Shown here piece by piece: positions 1 to 7,729 of a stretch of DNA of 32,011 bases. Made by a program: the position numbers and the translations under genes. Position 1 is the stretch's first letter. Every line of letters begins with the position of its first letter. The stretch spans positions 1 through 32,011 of the forward strand of contig NZ_JAHHIU010000160.1 in the NCBI RefSeq assembly GCF_024539815.1. The letters are read 5' to 3'. The notes under the pieces are model-generated. The model had not been told where the DNA came from and ran no database searches. It worked only from the letters and a program-made list of their open reading frames with translations. This DNA is from Streptomyces hayashii (lineage in GTDB: Bacteria; Actinomycetota; Actinomycetes; Streptomycetales; Streptomycetaceae).

Positions 1-714
1 GGCATGAGCCGGGACCGGGGCAGGGGCCGGGGCCGCGTCGTCGCCGAACACACCGCGTGCGGTCCCCGTCGCGGTCCCCGCGCCCTCGTGATCGGCCCGC
101 CGCACACCGCCGGAACCGGCCGCGGACTCGTCGCCGTCGCCGGATCGGGGGTCGTGGCCGAATCGGGCGTCGTGGCCGGTCGGTCGGCGGGGGTGCGGCG
201 GCGCGGGGAGGCGGTCGAGGTCCGCCATCCGGTGGCGGAGCTCGGCGCACCGGGCGGTGGCGCGTTCGTGGTCGTCGCGGGCCCAGGCGAGGTCGAGGCG
301 GAGAGCCTCGGCCTGCTCGTGGGTGGCCGCGGAGGCGAGCCGGCGGCCGAGGTCGGTGAGCCGGTCGGCGGCGTAGCGCTGCTCGCGGAGCATCACGTCG
401 AGCCGGTCCCCGAGCGCGTCGCGGCCGCCGGGGCGGGCGTCGTGGTCGGCGAACGCGCCCGCGTGCAGGTGCCGGAGCCGTCGCGCTTCCTGGGCGGCGG
501 CCTCGGGGCCGTGTGCGGCGGCCAAATCCTGGAGGAGCGCCTCCACCACGTCCCAGGGCGGCACCTCACGCCCGTCGAGGCAGGCCTGCATACCGTCGGG
601 ATCGCGCTGCCAGAACACCGCGCACCAGCCGGCGCCCTCGTCCAGGCGCGCCAGCAGTGCGTTCAGGTGGTTCACGAACTCCCGCACCCGGCCCGGGAGT
701 TGATGCACAGTCAT
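1..714 (-). CDS. Conserved coiled-coil hypothetical protein (5' part; runs off window)
   Basis: An open minus-strand frame runs uninterrupted from an ATG at 714 to the window edge, giving 238 codons without a stop, so the C-terminus is missing. The protein starts MTVHQLPGRVREFVNHLN and has a DPDGMQACLDGREVPPWDVV segment in its first 60 residues. Residues about 65-170 are helical and rich in Ala, Arg, Glu and Leu, suggesting coiled coil. The tail is a low-complexity Gly/Ala/Asp/Pro stretch. No signal peptide or membrane segment is seen. A purine-rich GGGAG lies about 8 nt before the ATG. I recognise the N-terminus as a conserved Streptomyces hypothetical but know no function. The overlapping plus-strand frames are Arg/Gly/Pro-rich and look like shadows. 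Confidence 0.72.
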   Translation of the reverse strand, partial: MTVHQLPGRVREFVNHLNALLARLDEGAGWCAVFWQRDPDGMQACLDGREVPPWDVVEALLQDLAAAHGPEAAAQEARRLRHLHAGAFADHDARPGGRDALGDRLDVMLREQRYAADRLTDLGRRLASAATHEQAEALRLDLAWARDDHERATARCAELRHRMADLDRLPAPPHPRRPTGHDARFGHDPRSGDGDESAAGSGGVRRADHEGAGTATGTARGVFGDDAAPAPAPVPAHA

Positions 715-756
715 CGCTGGACTCCCGCCCCGACCGGAACACTCCGGTTCGTAGAA

Positions 757-771
757 AACACCAGTCGTGTT
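757..771. promoter_or_regulatory. Inverted repeat AACAC-N5-GTGTT upstream of the coiled-coil gene
   Basis: A 5-bp inverted repeat (AACAC, CAGTC spacer, GTGTT) lies about 45-55 bp upstream of the ATG at 714, in a locally AT-richer patch between that gene and the XRE gene. The spacing suits an operator or promoter-overlapping site. No regulator is assigned; this is inference from symmetry only. Confidence 0.25.
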
Positions 772-860
772 ACAGCGGGGCTACGGGGAGTTTTCGAAGC
801 GGACGCGACCGCATCACCGTGCGGCCCCGAGCGGGGAGCGCCGGCGGCGGGATCCGGGCC

Positions 861-1112
861 TCAGACGGGGGTGAGCGCGCACAGCCCCGCCAGCTCGTCC
901 ATGGACAGGCCGAGCACACGGGCCAGGGCGGCGACGGTGAAGAAGGCCGGGGTCGGCGCCCGTCCGGTCTCGATCTTGCGGAGGGTCTCGGCGGAGATGC
1001 CCGCGCTCGCGGCGATCTCGGTCATGCTCCGGCCGCCGCGCGCTTCGCGCAGCAGCCGTCCGAGCCGCTCGCCGCGCTCGTGCTCTTCGGGGGTCAAGGG
1101 GGTGCGCACCAT
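861..1112 (-). CDS. XRE-family helix-turn-helix transcriptional regulator
   Basis: An 83-residue protein that is essentially one DNA-binding domain. Residues about 15-76 fit the XRE/Cro HTH fold: LGRLLREARGGRSMTEIAA, the turn with recognition helix ISAETLRKIETGR, then the closing helices (VAALARVLGLSMDEL). There is no sensor or oligomerisation extension, so it should act as a small dimeric repressor or activator. It is transcribed divergently from map, with only 32 bp between the two start codons, and that gap contains a 10-bp perfect palindrome, so autoregulation and control of map are likely (inference). The start at 1112 is supported by its position just outside the palindrome. Confidence 0.88.
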   Translation of the reverse strand: MVRTPLTPEEHERGERLGRLLREARGGRSMTEIAASAGISAETLRKIETGRAPTPAFFTVAALARVLGLSMDELAGLCALTPV

Positions 1113-1120
1113 GACCCCAT

Positions 1121-1144
1121 TCTAATACCGGTATAGTAATTGGC
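1121..1144. promoter_or_regulatory. Divergent XRE/map promoter with palindrome ATACCGGTAT
   Basis: The 32-bp gap between the XRE and map start codons holds a perfect 10-bp palindrome ATACCGGTAT at 1125-1134. On the plus strand a TATAGT hexamer (1132-1137) overlaps it and lies 7 nt before the map ATG, the spacing expected for a leaderless transcript starting at or next to the ATG; no Shine-Dalgarno precedes map. On the minus strand a TATTAG hexamer lies 9 nt before the XRE ATG. A protein bound at the palindrome would cover both -10 elements. Operator identity is inference. Confidence 0.55.
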
Positions 1145-1915
1145 ATGGTAGAGCTGAAGACGGACACATCGATCGACGCCATGTACGAGGCGGGCCAGGT
1201 CGTCGCACGGGCCCTGACGGCTGTGCGCCGGGCCGCCGACGTGGGCGTCTCCCTGGTGGAGCTGGACGAGGTGGCGCACGACGTGCTGCGGGAGGCGGGG
1301 GCGTCGTCGCCCTTCCTCGGTTACCGGCCGTCGTTCGCGTCCACGCCTTTCCCCGCGGTGATCTGCGCGTCCGTGAACGACGCGATCGTGCACGGCGTCC
1401 CCACCCGCCACCGGCTGCGCGACGGCGACCTGGTCTCGATCGACTGCGGCGCCGAGCTGAACGGCTGGGTGGGCGACTCCGCGATCAGCTTCACCGTGGG
1501 CCGGGCGCGCCCGGAGGACGTCCGGCTCGTCGAGACCGCCGAGCGCGCCCTGGCGGCCGGCATCGAGGCGGCGGTCGTCGGCAACCGCGTCGGCGACATC
1601 GCGCACGCGATCGGCACGGTCTGCCGAGGGGCCGGCTACGGGATCATGGACGACTTCGGGGGCCACGGCGTGGGCCGCCACATGCACGAGGACCCGGCGA
1701 TCCCGAACGAGGGCCGGCCCGGCCGCGGGCCGGCGCTGCGCCACGGCATGGTGATCGCGATCGAGCCGATGCTGATCGCGGGAGGCGGGGACGACTACCA
1801 CGTAGCTCCCGACGGCTGGACCCTGCGCACGAACGACGGTTCGAGGGCGGCCCACACGGAGCACACGGTCGCGATCACGGAGAGCGGCCCGCGCGTGCTG
1901 ACGCAGCGGGGCTAG
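1145..1915 (+). CDS. map: Methionine aminopeptidase, type I
   Basis: Removes the initiator methionine from nascent cytosolic proteins; a dinuclear-metal pita-bread enzyme. The 256-residue product is the usual length for a short type I enzyme without an N-terminal zinc-finger extension. All expected metal ligands are visible: D100 in SIDCGAE, D111 in VGDSAI, H174 in GGHGVGR, E207 in IAIEPM and E239 in HTEHT. The substrate-binding histidine H83 sits in IVHGVP and H181 in HMHEDP. It appears leaderless (see promoter entry). Streptomyces genomes normally carry more than one map gene, so this may be a paralogue controlled by the adjacent XRE regulator (inference). Confidence 0.96.
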   Translation: MVELKTDTSIDAMYEAGQVVARALTAVRRAADVGVSLVELDEVAHDVLREAGASSPFLGYRPSFASTPFPAVICASVNDAIVHGVPTRHRLRDGDLVSIDCGAELNGWVGDSAISFTVGRARPEDVRLVETAERALAAGIEAAVVGNRVGDIAHAIGTVCRGAGYGIMDDFGGHGVGRHMHEDPAIPNEGRPGRGPALRHGMVIAIEPMLIAGGGDDYHVAPDGWTLRTNDGSRAAHTEHTVAITESGPRVLTQRG

Positions 1916-2371
1916 GTCCGGGAGGGCTCGGCGGGGCCGGGGGACGGCGAGCACGCGGCCGTACGGCAGGCGGGGACGGGACGGCCGGAACCCGCGAGAC
2001 GCGCCGGTCCCGCAGGGACTGCCGGCCGAGCAGCCGGGACGGCACGGAACCGGGCCGCGCCCGGTTCGTGGACCGGGTGGCGCGCTCGCCGGGGAGCCGG
2101 AGCGGAGCCGCTGCCCGACCGCGCGGGTGGCGTGCCGCGCGTCGCTCCGGGGCGGGGGCGGGGGCCCGGTCGCCTCCGTCACGAGGTCCGGACGGGTGCC
2201 CTCCCGGCCGCGCAGGGGTCGCTCCGACAGGCCGCGGTCGGCCGCTCCGCGCGCCGCCGGACCGAGGACTCCTCTGCGCGTGCCCGCCGTGGGCGACCGT
2301 GCGAAGGTGGGTGTGTCCGCCCCAGCCGAGGGCGCCCGGCACCGCATCGCACGTCCATGGAACGGAACGCC
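1916..2371. other. 455-bp intergenic region, map to clpC-like gene
   Basis: No convincing gene. Frames crossing it on either strand are Arg/Pro/Gly-rich and lack family resemblance. It holds one terminator-like hairpin (2043-2070) after map and presumably the promoter of the Clp gene. I looked for a HAIR (HspR) or CIRCE (HrcA) heat-shock operator and saw neither. Confidence 0.5.
2043..2070 (+). terminator. Terminator-like hairpin downstream of map
   Basis: A 9-bp perfect stem GAACCGGGC / GCCCGGTTC (2047-2055 with 2059-2067) with a 3-nt loop is extended by CAC/GTG across a single bulged G. There is no T-run, which is common for streptomycete terminators. It lies about 130 bp after the map stop. 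Confidence 0.4.
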
Positions 2372-4930
2372 ATGACGAACGGCTTCACCGGCCCGGAGGG
2401 CTACGGCGACTACGGAGACCCCTACGGCGAGTTCCTGGCCCGCTTCTTCGGCGGGCCCCGCCCCGGCCCCCGTCAGATCAACATCGGCCGGCTCCTCAGC
2501 CAGCCCGCGAGGGACCTCGTCCGCGGCGCGGCCCAGTACGCCGCCGAGCACGGCAGCAGAGACCTGGACACCGAGCACCTGCTGCGTGCGGCCCTGACGG
2601 CGGAACCGACCCGCACGCTGCTCAGCCGGGCCGGCGCCGACCCCGACTCGATGGCGACGGAGATCGACGAGCGGTCGGGCCCGGCGCAGCACCCACAGGG
2701 GGAAGCTCCGCCGCCCACCTCGCTGTCGCTGACCCCGGCCGCCAAACGCGCCCTCCTGGACGCGCACGACCTGGCCCGCTCCCGGGGCGCGGGGCACATC
2801 GGCCCGGAGCACGTGCTCAGCGCCCTCGCCTCGAACCCGGACTCCGCGGCCGGGCACATCCTCAACGCGGCCCGCTTCGCCTCCACGGGCATGCCGTCCG
2901 ACCCCCCGGACACCTCGACCGCGGCCCGTGCCGCGGAACGTCAGCAGTCCACCGGCACGCCCACCCTGGACAAGTACGGGCGCGATCTGACCGAGCTGGC
3001 CGGTCAGGGCCGGATCGACCCGGTGATCGGCCGCGACGACGAGATCGAACAGACCATCGAGGTCCTCTCCCGGCGCGGCAAGAACAACCCGGTGCTGATC
3101 GGCGACGCGGGCGTCGGCAAGACCGCCATCGTGGAAGGGCTGGCCCAGCGCATCGCGGAGGGCGACGTGCCCGACGTCCTCCTGGCCCGGCGGGTGGTCG
3201 CCCTGGACCTGGCCGGCGTGGTCGCGGGCACCCGCTACCGCGGCGATTTCGAGGAGCGGCTGAACGCCATCGTCGACGAGATCCGCGCGCACTCCGACCG
3301 GCTGATCGTGTTCATCGACGAGCTGCACACGGTCGTCGGCGCGGGCGGGGGCGGCGAGGGCGGCTCGATGGACGCCGGCAACATCCTCAAGCCGGCGCTG
3401 TCCCGCGGCGAACTGCACATCGTGGGCGCGACGACGCTGGAGGAGTACCGGCGGATCGAGAAGGACGCGGCGCTCGCCCGCCGCTTCCAGCCGATCCTGG
3501 TGCCGGAGCCGTCCGTCGCGGACGCGCTGGAGATCCTGCGCGGGCTTCGCGACCGTTACGAGGCCCACCACCAGGTCCGCTACACCGACGGCGCGCTCGA
3601 CGCGGCGGTGGAGCTGTCCGACCGCTATCTCACCGACCGCCGGCTGCCCGACAAGGCCATCGACCTGATCGACCAGGCGGGCGCCCGGGTGCGGCTCGGC
3701 GCGCGCACGAAGGGCACCGACGTACGGGCCATGGAGCGCGAGGTGGAGCAGCTGGCCCGGGACAAGGACCAGGCGGTCGCGGACGAGCAGTACGAGGAGG
3801 CCACCCGGCTGCGCGACCGCATCGTGGAGCTGAAGGCGGCCATCGAGCGGGCGAGCGGCGAGGTCACGGTCGACGAGGGCCGGGATCTGGAGGTCACCGC
3901 GGAGGCGATCGCCGAGGTCGTGTCCCGGCAGACCGGCATCCCCGTCGCGAGTCTGACCCAGGAGGAGAAGGACCGGCTGCTCGGTCTGGAGGAGCACCTG
4001 CACGACCGGGTGGTCGGCCAGGAGGAGGCCGTGCGGGTCGTCGCGGACGCGGTGCTGCGCTCGCGCGCCGGGCTCGCCAGCCCGGACCGGCCGATCGGCA
4101 GCTTCCTGTTCCTCGGCCCGACGGGCGTCGGCAAGACGGAACTGGCCCGTGCGCTCGCCGAGGCCCTGTTCGGCAGCGAGGAGCGCATGGTCCGCCTCGA
4201 CATGAGCGAGTACCAGGAACGGCACACCGTCAGCCGCCTGGTGGGCGCCCCGCCCGGCTACGTCGGCCACGAGGAGGCCGGACAGCTCACCGAGGTCGTC
4301 CGCCGCCACCCGTACTCGCTGCTCCTGCTGGACGAGGTGGAGAAGGCCCACCCGGACGTCTTCAACATCGCGCTGCAGGTCCTCGACGACGGCCGGCTCA
4401 CCGACTCGCAGGGCCGCACGGTGGACTTCACCAACACCGTCATCGTGATGACCAGCAACCTGGGCTCGGAGGCGATCACCCGGCGGGGCGCGGGCATCGG
4501 CTTCGGACCGGGCGGCGCGGACGCCGCCGAGGAGGCGCGCCGCGAGCAGATCCTGCGGCCGCTGCGCGAGCACTTCCGGCCGGAGTTCCTCAACCGGATC
4601 GACGAGATCGTCGTGTTCCGGCAGCTCACGGGCGAGCAACTGCGCCGGATCACCGACCTGTTGCTGGAGAAGACCCGCCAACTGGTGCAGGCGCAGGGCC
4701 TCACGGCCGAGTTCACCGCCGCCGCCGTCGACTGGCTCGCCGAGCGCGGCTACCAACCCGAGTACGGGGCCCGGCCGTTGCGTCGCACCATCCAGCGCGA
4801 GGTCGACAACCGGCTGTCCCGGCTGCTGCTGGACGGCCGGGTCGCGCAGGGAGACCGGATCACGGTGGACGTCGAGGACGGGCGGCTCGCGTTCCGCACG
4901 CGGCCGCCCGTCCCCACCGCCGAACTCTGA
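2372..4930 (+). CDS. ClpC-type AAA+ unfoldase (Clp protease ATP-binding subunit)
   Basis: An 852-residue Hsp100 ATPase with two AAA+ modules. It has a Gly/Tyr/Pro-rich extension (residues 1-40), a Clp_N repeat domain (about 45-190), a first nucleotide site with Walker A GDAGVGKT near 244 and Walker B FIDEL near 314, a short middle region with a UVR-like motif (DEQYEEATRLRDRIVELK, about 471-488), and a second site with Walker A GPTGVGKT near 582. IGF at 709-711 matches the ClpP-docking tripeptide loop; this loop and the short middle region favour a ClpC/ClpA-type protease partner over a ClpB disaggregase. ATG 2372 is chosen because GGAACGG lies 6 nt upstream; an in-frame ATG at 2357 is possible. 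It converges on ggt with 3 bp between stops. It is probably a second, non-canonical ClpC paralogue (inference). Confidence 0.9.
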   Translation: MTNGFTGPEGYGDYGDPYGEFLARFFGGPRPGPRQINIGRLLSQPARDLVRGAAQYAAEHGSRDLDTEHLLRAALTAEPTRTLLSRAGADPDSMATEIDERSGPAQHPQGEAPPPTSLSLTPAAKRALLDAHDLARSRGAGHIGPEHVLSALASNPDSAAGHILNAARFASTGMPSDPPDTSTAARAAERQQSTGTPTLDKYGRDLTELAGQGRIDPVIGRDDEIEQTIEVLSRRGKNNPVLIGDAGVGKTAIVEGLAQRIAEGDVPDVLLARRVVALDLAGVVAGTRYRGDFEERLNAIVDEIRAHSDRLIVFIDELHTVVGAGGGGEGGSMDAGNILKPALSRGELHIVGATTLEEYRRIEKDAALARRFQPILVPEPSVADALEILRGLRDRYEAHHQVRYTDGALDAAVELSDRYLTDRRLPDKAIDLIDQAGARVRLGARTKGTDVRAMEREVEQLARDKDQAVADEQYEEATRLRDRIVELKAAIERASGEVTVDEGRDLEVTAEAIAEVVSRQTGIPVASLTQEEKDRLLGLEEHLHDRVVGQEEAVRVVADAVLRSRAGLASPDRPIGSFLFLGPTGVGKTELARALAEALFGSEERMVRLDMSEYQERHTVSRLVGAPPGYVGHEEAGQLTEVVRRHPYSLLLLDEVEKAHPDVFNIALQVLDDGRLTDSQGRTVDFTNTVIVMTSNLGSEAITRRGAGIGFGPGGADAAEEARREQILRPLREHFRPEFLNRIDEIVVFRQLTGEQLRRITDLLLEKTRQLVQAQGLTAEFTAAAVDWLAERGYQPEYGARPLRRTIQREVDNRLSRLLLDGRVAQGDRITVDVEDGRLAFRTRPPVPTAEL

Positions 4931-4933
4931 GCG

Positions 4934-6760
4934 CTACGGCGCCGGGCGGACCACCTGGGCCGAACCGCCGCCGCGTCGTACGGTCTCGGCCGCGGCCAGC
5001 CACTTGCCGTTCGGCAGCCGCTGCACACCCGTCGCCGCGCCGATCTCCGGGTTCGGCTTGAAGGAGTGCCCGATGGCCTCCAACCGCGCCCGCACACCGG
5101 CGGGGCTGGTGTCGTCGTAGAGCGCGGGCTCCAGTTCCGTCTGGGCGGCGTTGCGCTGGCTGGCGCGCGGCGCGGCGATCGCGTCGACGAGCGGCAGACC
5201 TCGGTCGAGGAACTCGGTCAGGGTCTGCAGCACGGTGGTGATGATGGTCGCGCCGCCGGGCGAGCCGAGGGCCACCACCGGCCTGTCGTGCCGGTCGAGC
5301 ACGATGGTCGGCGAGATGGACGAGCGCGGCCGCTTGCCCGGGCCGGGCAGGTTCGGGTCGTGGACGGCCGGGTTGGCCGGTGCGAAGGAGAAGTCGGTCA
5401 GCTCGTTGTTGAGCAGGAAGCCGCGGCCGGGCACGGTGATGCCGCTGCCGCCGGTCTGCTCGATGGTGAGCGTGTACGAGACGACGTCGCCCCACTTGTC
5501 GGCGACGGTGAGGTGCGTGGTGTTCTCGCCCTCGTAGGTCGTGGGCGCCCCGGTGCCGCCGGCGCCGCAGGCGGCCGGGTGGCGCGGGTCTCCGGGCGCC
5601 AGCGGGCTGGTGAGCACCGCGTCGTCCTTGATGAGGCAGGCGCGCGAGTCGGCGTACTTCTGCGACAGCAGTTGCCGGGTGGGGACGTCCTCGAAGGCGG
5701 GGTCGCCGACCCAGCGCCCGCGGTCGGCGAACGCGATCCGGCTGGCCTCGATGTAGCGGTGCAGGTACTGCGTCTCGCTCGCCTTGGCCAGGTTCGTGCG
5801 CTCCAGGATGTTGAGGGCCTCGCCGACCGTGGTGCCGCCCGAGGACGAGGGCGCGATGGAGTAGACGCCGAGGCCGCGGTAGGAGGTCTTCGTGGGCGCC
5901 TGGAGCTTGGCACGGTAGGCGGCGAGGTCCTTCGCGGACAGTTCGCCGGGCCGGGCGTTCCAGCCGGAGGCCGGGTCCACGGGCGGATGGTTCACCGTGG
6001 AGACGATGTCCTCGCCGAGGTCGCCGCGGTAGATCGCGTCGACGCCCCGGTCGCCCAACTCCTTGTAGGTGCGGGCCAGATCGGGGTTCTTGAACGTCGA
6101 GCCGACGACGGGCAGCCGGCCGCCGGGCAGGAACAGCTTCGCCGTGTCCGGGAAGGCGCGGAAGCGGGCCTCGTTGGCGGCGGTCTGGGAGCGGAAGGTG
6201 TCGTCGACGGTGAAGCCGTCGCGGGCGATGCGCTCGGCGGGCCGCAGGACGGCGCCGAGCCGTTGGCTGCCCCACCTGCTCAGCGCCGTCGCCCAGGTGG
6301 CGGGCGTCCCCGGTGTGCCCACGCTCAGGCCGCTGCTGACGGCGTCCGCGAAGGCGAGCGGCTTGCCGTTCTCCAGGAAGAGACCGGAGTCCGCGGTCAG
6401 CGGGGCGGTCTCCCGGCCGTCGATGGTGTGCACCGTACGGGACTTGGCGTCGTAGTAGACGAAGTAGCCGCCTCCGCCGACCCCGGAGGAGTAGGGCTCG
6501 GTGACGCCGAGGGCCGCGGCGGTGGCGACGGCCGCGTCGACGGCGTTGCCGCCCTTCCTCAGCACCTCGATGCCGGCGGCCGTGGCGTCCGCGTCGACGC
6601 TGGCCACGGCGCCGCCGTAGCCGACGGCGACCGGCGTCTTCCCGACTGCCGTCCGTTGTGCGGCGGGTGGCGCGGCGGCGGGCGGCGCCGCGGCCCCCAC
6701 CGTGACCACGGCGGCCGAGACCGCCAGGACCGACAGTTTCCGCGCGACAGGGCGACGCAT
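4934..6760 (-). CDS. ggt: Gamma-glutamyltranspeptidase, secreted
   Basis: Hydrolyses or transfers gamma-glutamyl groups from glutathione-like thiols and gamma-glutamyl compounds; an N-terminal-nucleophile enzyme that self-cleaves into two subunits. The 608-residue precursor starts MRRPVARKLSVLAVSAAVVT, a Sec-type signal peptide followed by an Ala/Pro-rich stretch. Family marks are RKGGNAVDAAVATAAALGVT, the binding arginine in DGRETAPL, the cleavage motif ENTTHLTV with catalytic threonine at about residue 414, and GSPGGATIITT near the C-terminus. The start at 6760 has a near-perfect ribosome site (GGAGGTACGG directly before ATG); longer in-frame starts up to 6895 would bury the signal peptide. 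As actinomycetes use mycothiol, the physiological substrate is uncertain. Confidence 0.94.
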   Translation of the reverse strand: MRRPVARKLSVLAVSAAVVTVGAAAPPAAAPPAAQRTAVGKTPVAVGYGGAVASVDADATAAGIEVLRKGGNAVDAAVATAAALGVTEPYSSGVGGGGYFVYYDAKSRTVHTIDGRETAPLTADSGLFLENGKPLAFADAVSSGLSVGTPGTPATWATALSRWGSQRLGAVLRPAERIARDGFTVDDTFRSQTAANEARFRAFPDTAKLFLPGGRLPVVGSTFKNPDLARTYKELGDRGVDAIYRGDLGEDIVSTVNHPPVDPASGWNARPGELSAKDLAAYRAKLQAPTKTSYRGLGVYSIAPSSSGGTTVGEALNILERTNLAKASETQYLHRYIEASRIAFADRGRWVGDPAFEDVPTRQLLSQKYADSRACLIKDDAVLTSPLAPGDPRHPAACGAGGTGAPTTYEGENTTHLTVADKWGDVVSYTLTIEQTGGSGITVPGRGFLLNNELTDFSFAPANPAVHDPNLPGPGKRPRSSISPTIVLDRHDRPVVALGSPGGATIITTVLQTLTEFLDRGLPLVDAIAAPRASQRNAAQTELEPALYDDTSPAGVRARLEAIGHSFKPNPEIGAATGVQRLPNGKWLAAAETVRRGGGSAQVVRPAP

Positions 6761-6789
6761 CCGTACCTCCAGTCCGGGACCGTCCGCGC

Positions 6790-6819
6790 AGCGTAACCAC
6801 ATTCGGGGGGTCCCGACAG
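6790..6819 (-). promoter_or_regulatory. Candidate promoter of ggt
   Basis: On the minus strand CTGTCG (6819-6814) and TACGCT (6795-6790) are separated by 18 bp, resembling a streptomycete vegetative promoter. The predicted start would leave a leader of about 20 nt carrying the strong ribosome site of ggt. Confidence 0.35.
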
Positions 6820-6889
6820 ACTCCTTCGAGGCACTGTCATACGACTGCCACACCTCGAACACGGGTACGCCCCGGGCGTGCTCGCCCGC

Positions 6890-6895
6890 TAGCAT
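6890..6895 (+). promoter_or_regulatory. -10 hexamer TAGCAT for the 6904 gene (probably leaderless)
   Basis: TAGCAT ends 8 nt before the ATG at 6904 and no Shine-Dalgarno sequence is present, the pattern seen in leaderless actinobacterial transcripts. No clear -35 box is visible. Confidence 0.4.
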
Positions 6896-6903
6896 GCGCG
6901 CCC

Positions 6904-7650
6904 ATGAACGACGACGTGCGCAACATCGTCCTGGGCGTCATCGCGGCGGGGGTCAGCGCCGCGCTCGGCTGGGTCGCCCGGACCTACCTGTGGCGCCGCA
7001 GGCTCCGGCGCAAGCAGGCGTTCTTCGGGCTGCCCGAGAACTCCGAGTGCCTGCTCGTCGTCAACCGCGACGCGGGCAGCGCCGACCTCGCCGTGCACCG
7101 GCACGACGTGTTCGCGCTGCTGGAGCTCGCCGCGCTGGTCAAGGACTGCGGGGCGGGCGCCGAGGTGGTCACCCAGGACTCGGCCCGGCAGGGGTTCGGG
7201 GAGCGGACGGAGTTCTGCATGGGCGGGCCGGGGTCCAATCGGCGGATGGCCGCCCACCTTCAGGCCATGCTGCCCGGGGTGCGCGTCAACACCGACCGCG
7301 AACCGGGTCCGGACCGGCTGGCGTTCCAGATCGGCGGCGAGCACTACCGGATGGAGTCGGGCGTCACCGAGTACGTGCTGCTGGCCCGGCTCACCGCGGG
7401 CCAACGGCGGGGCGGGCGGCCGGTGTTCCTGTTCTGCGGCCAGCGCGCGATCAACAACCAGGCCGCCACCCGCTATCTCGTACGCCATCACGAGCGGCTG
7501 GCCCGCAAGCACGGCGGCGGTTCCTTCGTCCTGCTGCTGAAGGTGATCAACTCCCAGGCGTACGGGCCCGACGTGGTCGAACTGGTCGACGATGTGACGC
7601 GTGCGGCCCAGGCCCCGCTGCCTGCGACGACAATCGTTACTCCCACGTAA
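6904..7650 (+). CDS. Conserved membrane-anchored protein of unknown function
   Basis: A 248-residue protein. Residues about 6-25 (VLGVIAAGVSAALGWVA) form one membrane segment followed by a basic stop-transfer patch RRRLRRKQ, so the bulk should be cytosolic. The soluble part has alternating strands and helices: ECLLVVNRD, HDVFALLELAALVKDCGA, a signature TEFCMGGPGSNRRMAAHL (about residues 105-122), then GGRPVFLFCGQRAINNQAAT and SFVLLLKVIN. The glycine-rich loop after a strand suggests a Rossmann-like nucleotide- or ligand-binding fold (inference). I recognise it as a conserved streptomycete hypothetical and assign no function. It is divergent from ggt, and its TAA stop overlaps an inverted repeat in the next gene's promoter region. 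Confidence 0.8.
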   Translation: MNDDVRNIVLGVIAAGVSAALGWVARTYLWRRRLRRKQAFFGLPENSECLLVVNRDAGSADLAVHRHDVFALLELAALVKDCGAGAEVVTQDSARQGFGERTEFCMGGPGSNRRMAAHLQAMLPGVRVNTDREPGPDRLAFQIGGEHYRMESGVTEYVLLARLTAGQRRGGRPVFLFCGQRAINNQAATRYLVRHHERLARKHGGGSFVLLLKVINSQAYGPDVVELVDDVTRAAQAPLPATTIVTPT

Positions 7651-7699
7651 CTTACCGACGGGTTACCCGCGGTCGCCACCGAGGTTACCGTCGGGTCAC
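7636..7699. repeat. Cluster of GTTAC-type repeats upstream of the secreted hydrolase
   Basis: Within 64 bp there are an inverted repeat GTTAC-N6-GTAAC (7636-7640 / 7647-7651), a hyphenated palindrome CGGGT-T-ACCCG (7659-7669), and a direct repeat TTACCGACGGGTTAC (7652-7666) repeated as TTACCGTCGGGTCAC (7685-7699), 13 of 15 identical and 33 bp apart, about three helical turns. The arrangement suggests a multi-site operator for the hydrolase gene at 7730. Confidence 0.5.
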
Positions 7700-7729
7700 T
7701 TTGCGACGCGGGAAGTTGAGGAGTGAATC

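Noticed and set aside
4..1125. Long plus-strand frame of 373 codons
   Set aside because: It is antisense to the recognised coiled-coil and XRE genes, and is Gly/Val/Arg-rich as expected for a high-GC shadow frame.
1094..4756. 1220-codon minus-strand frame over map and the Clp gene
   Set aside because: It mirrors the clp coding sequence, has an Asp/Arg/Val/Leu-rich shadow composition, and lacks any domain; the plus-strand Clp ATPase is unmistakable.
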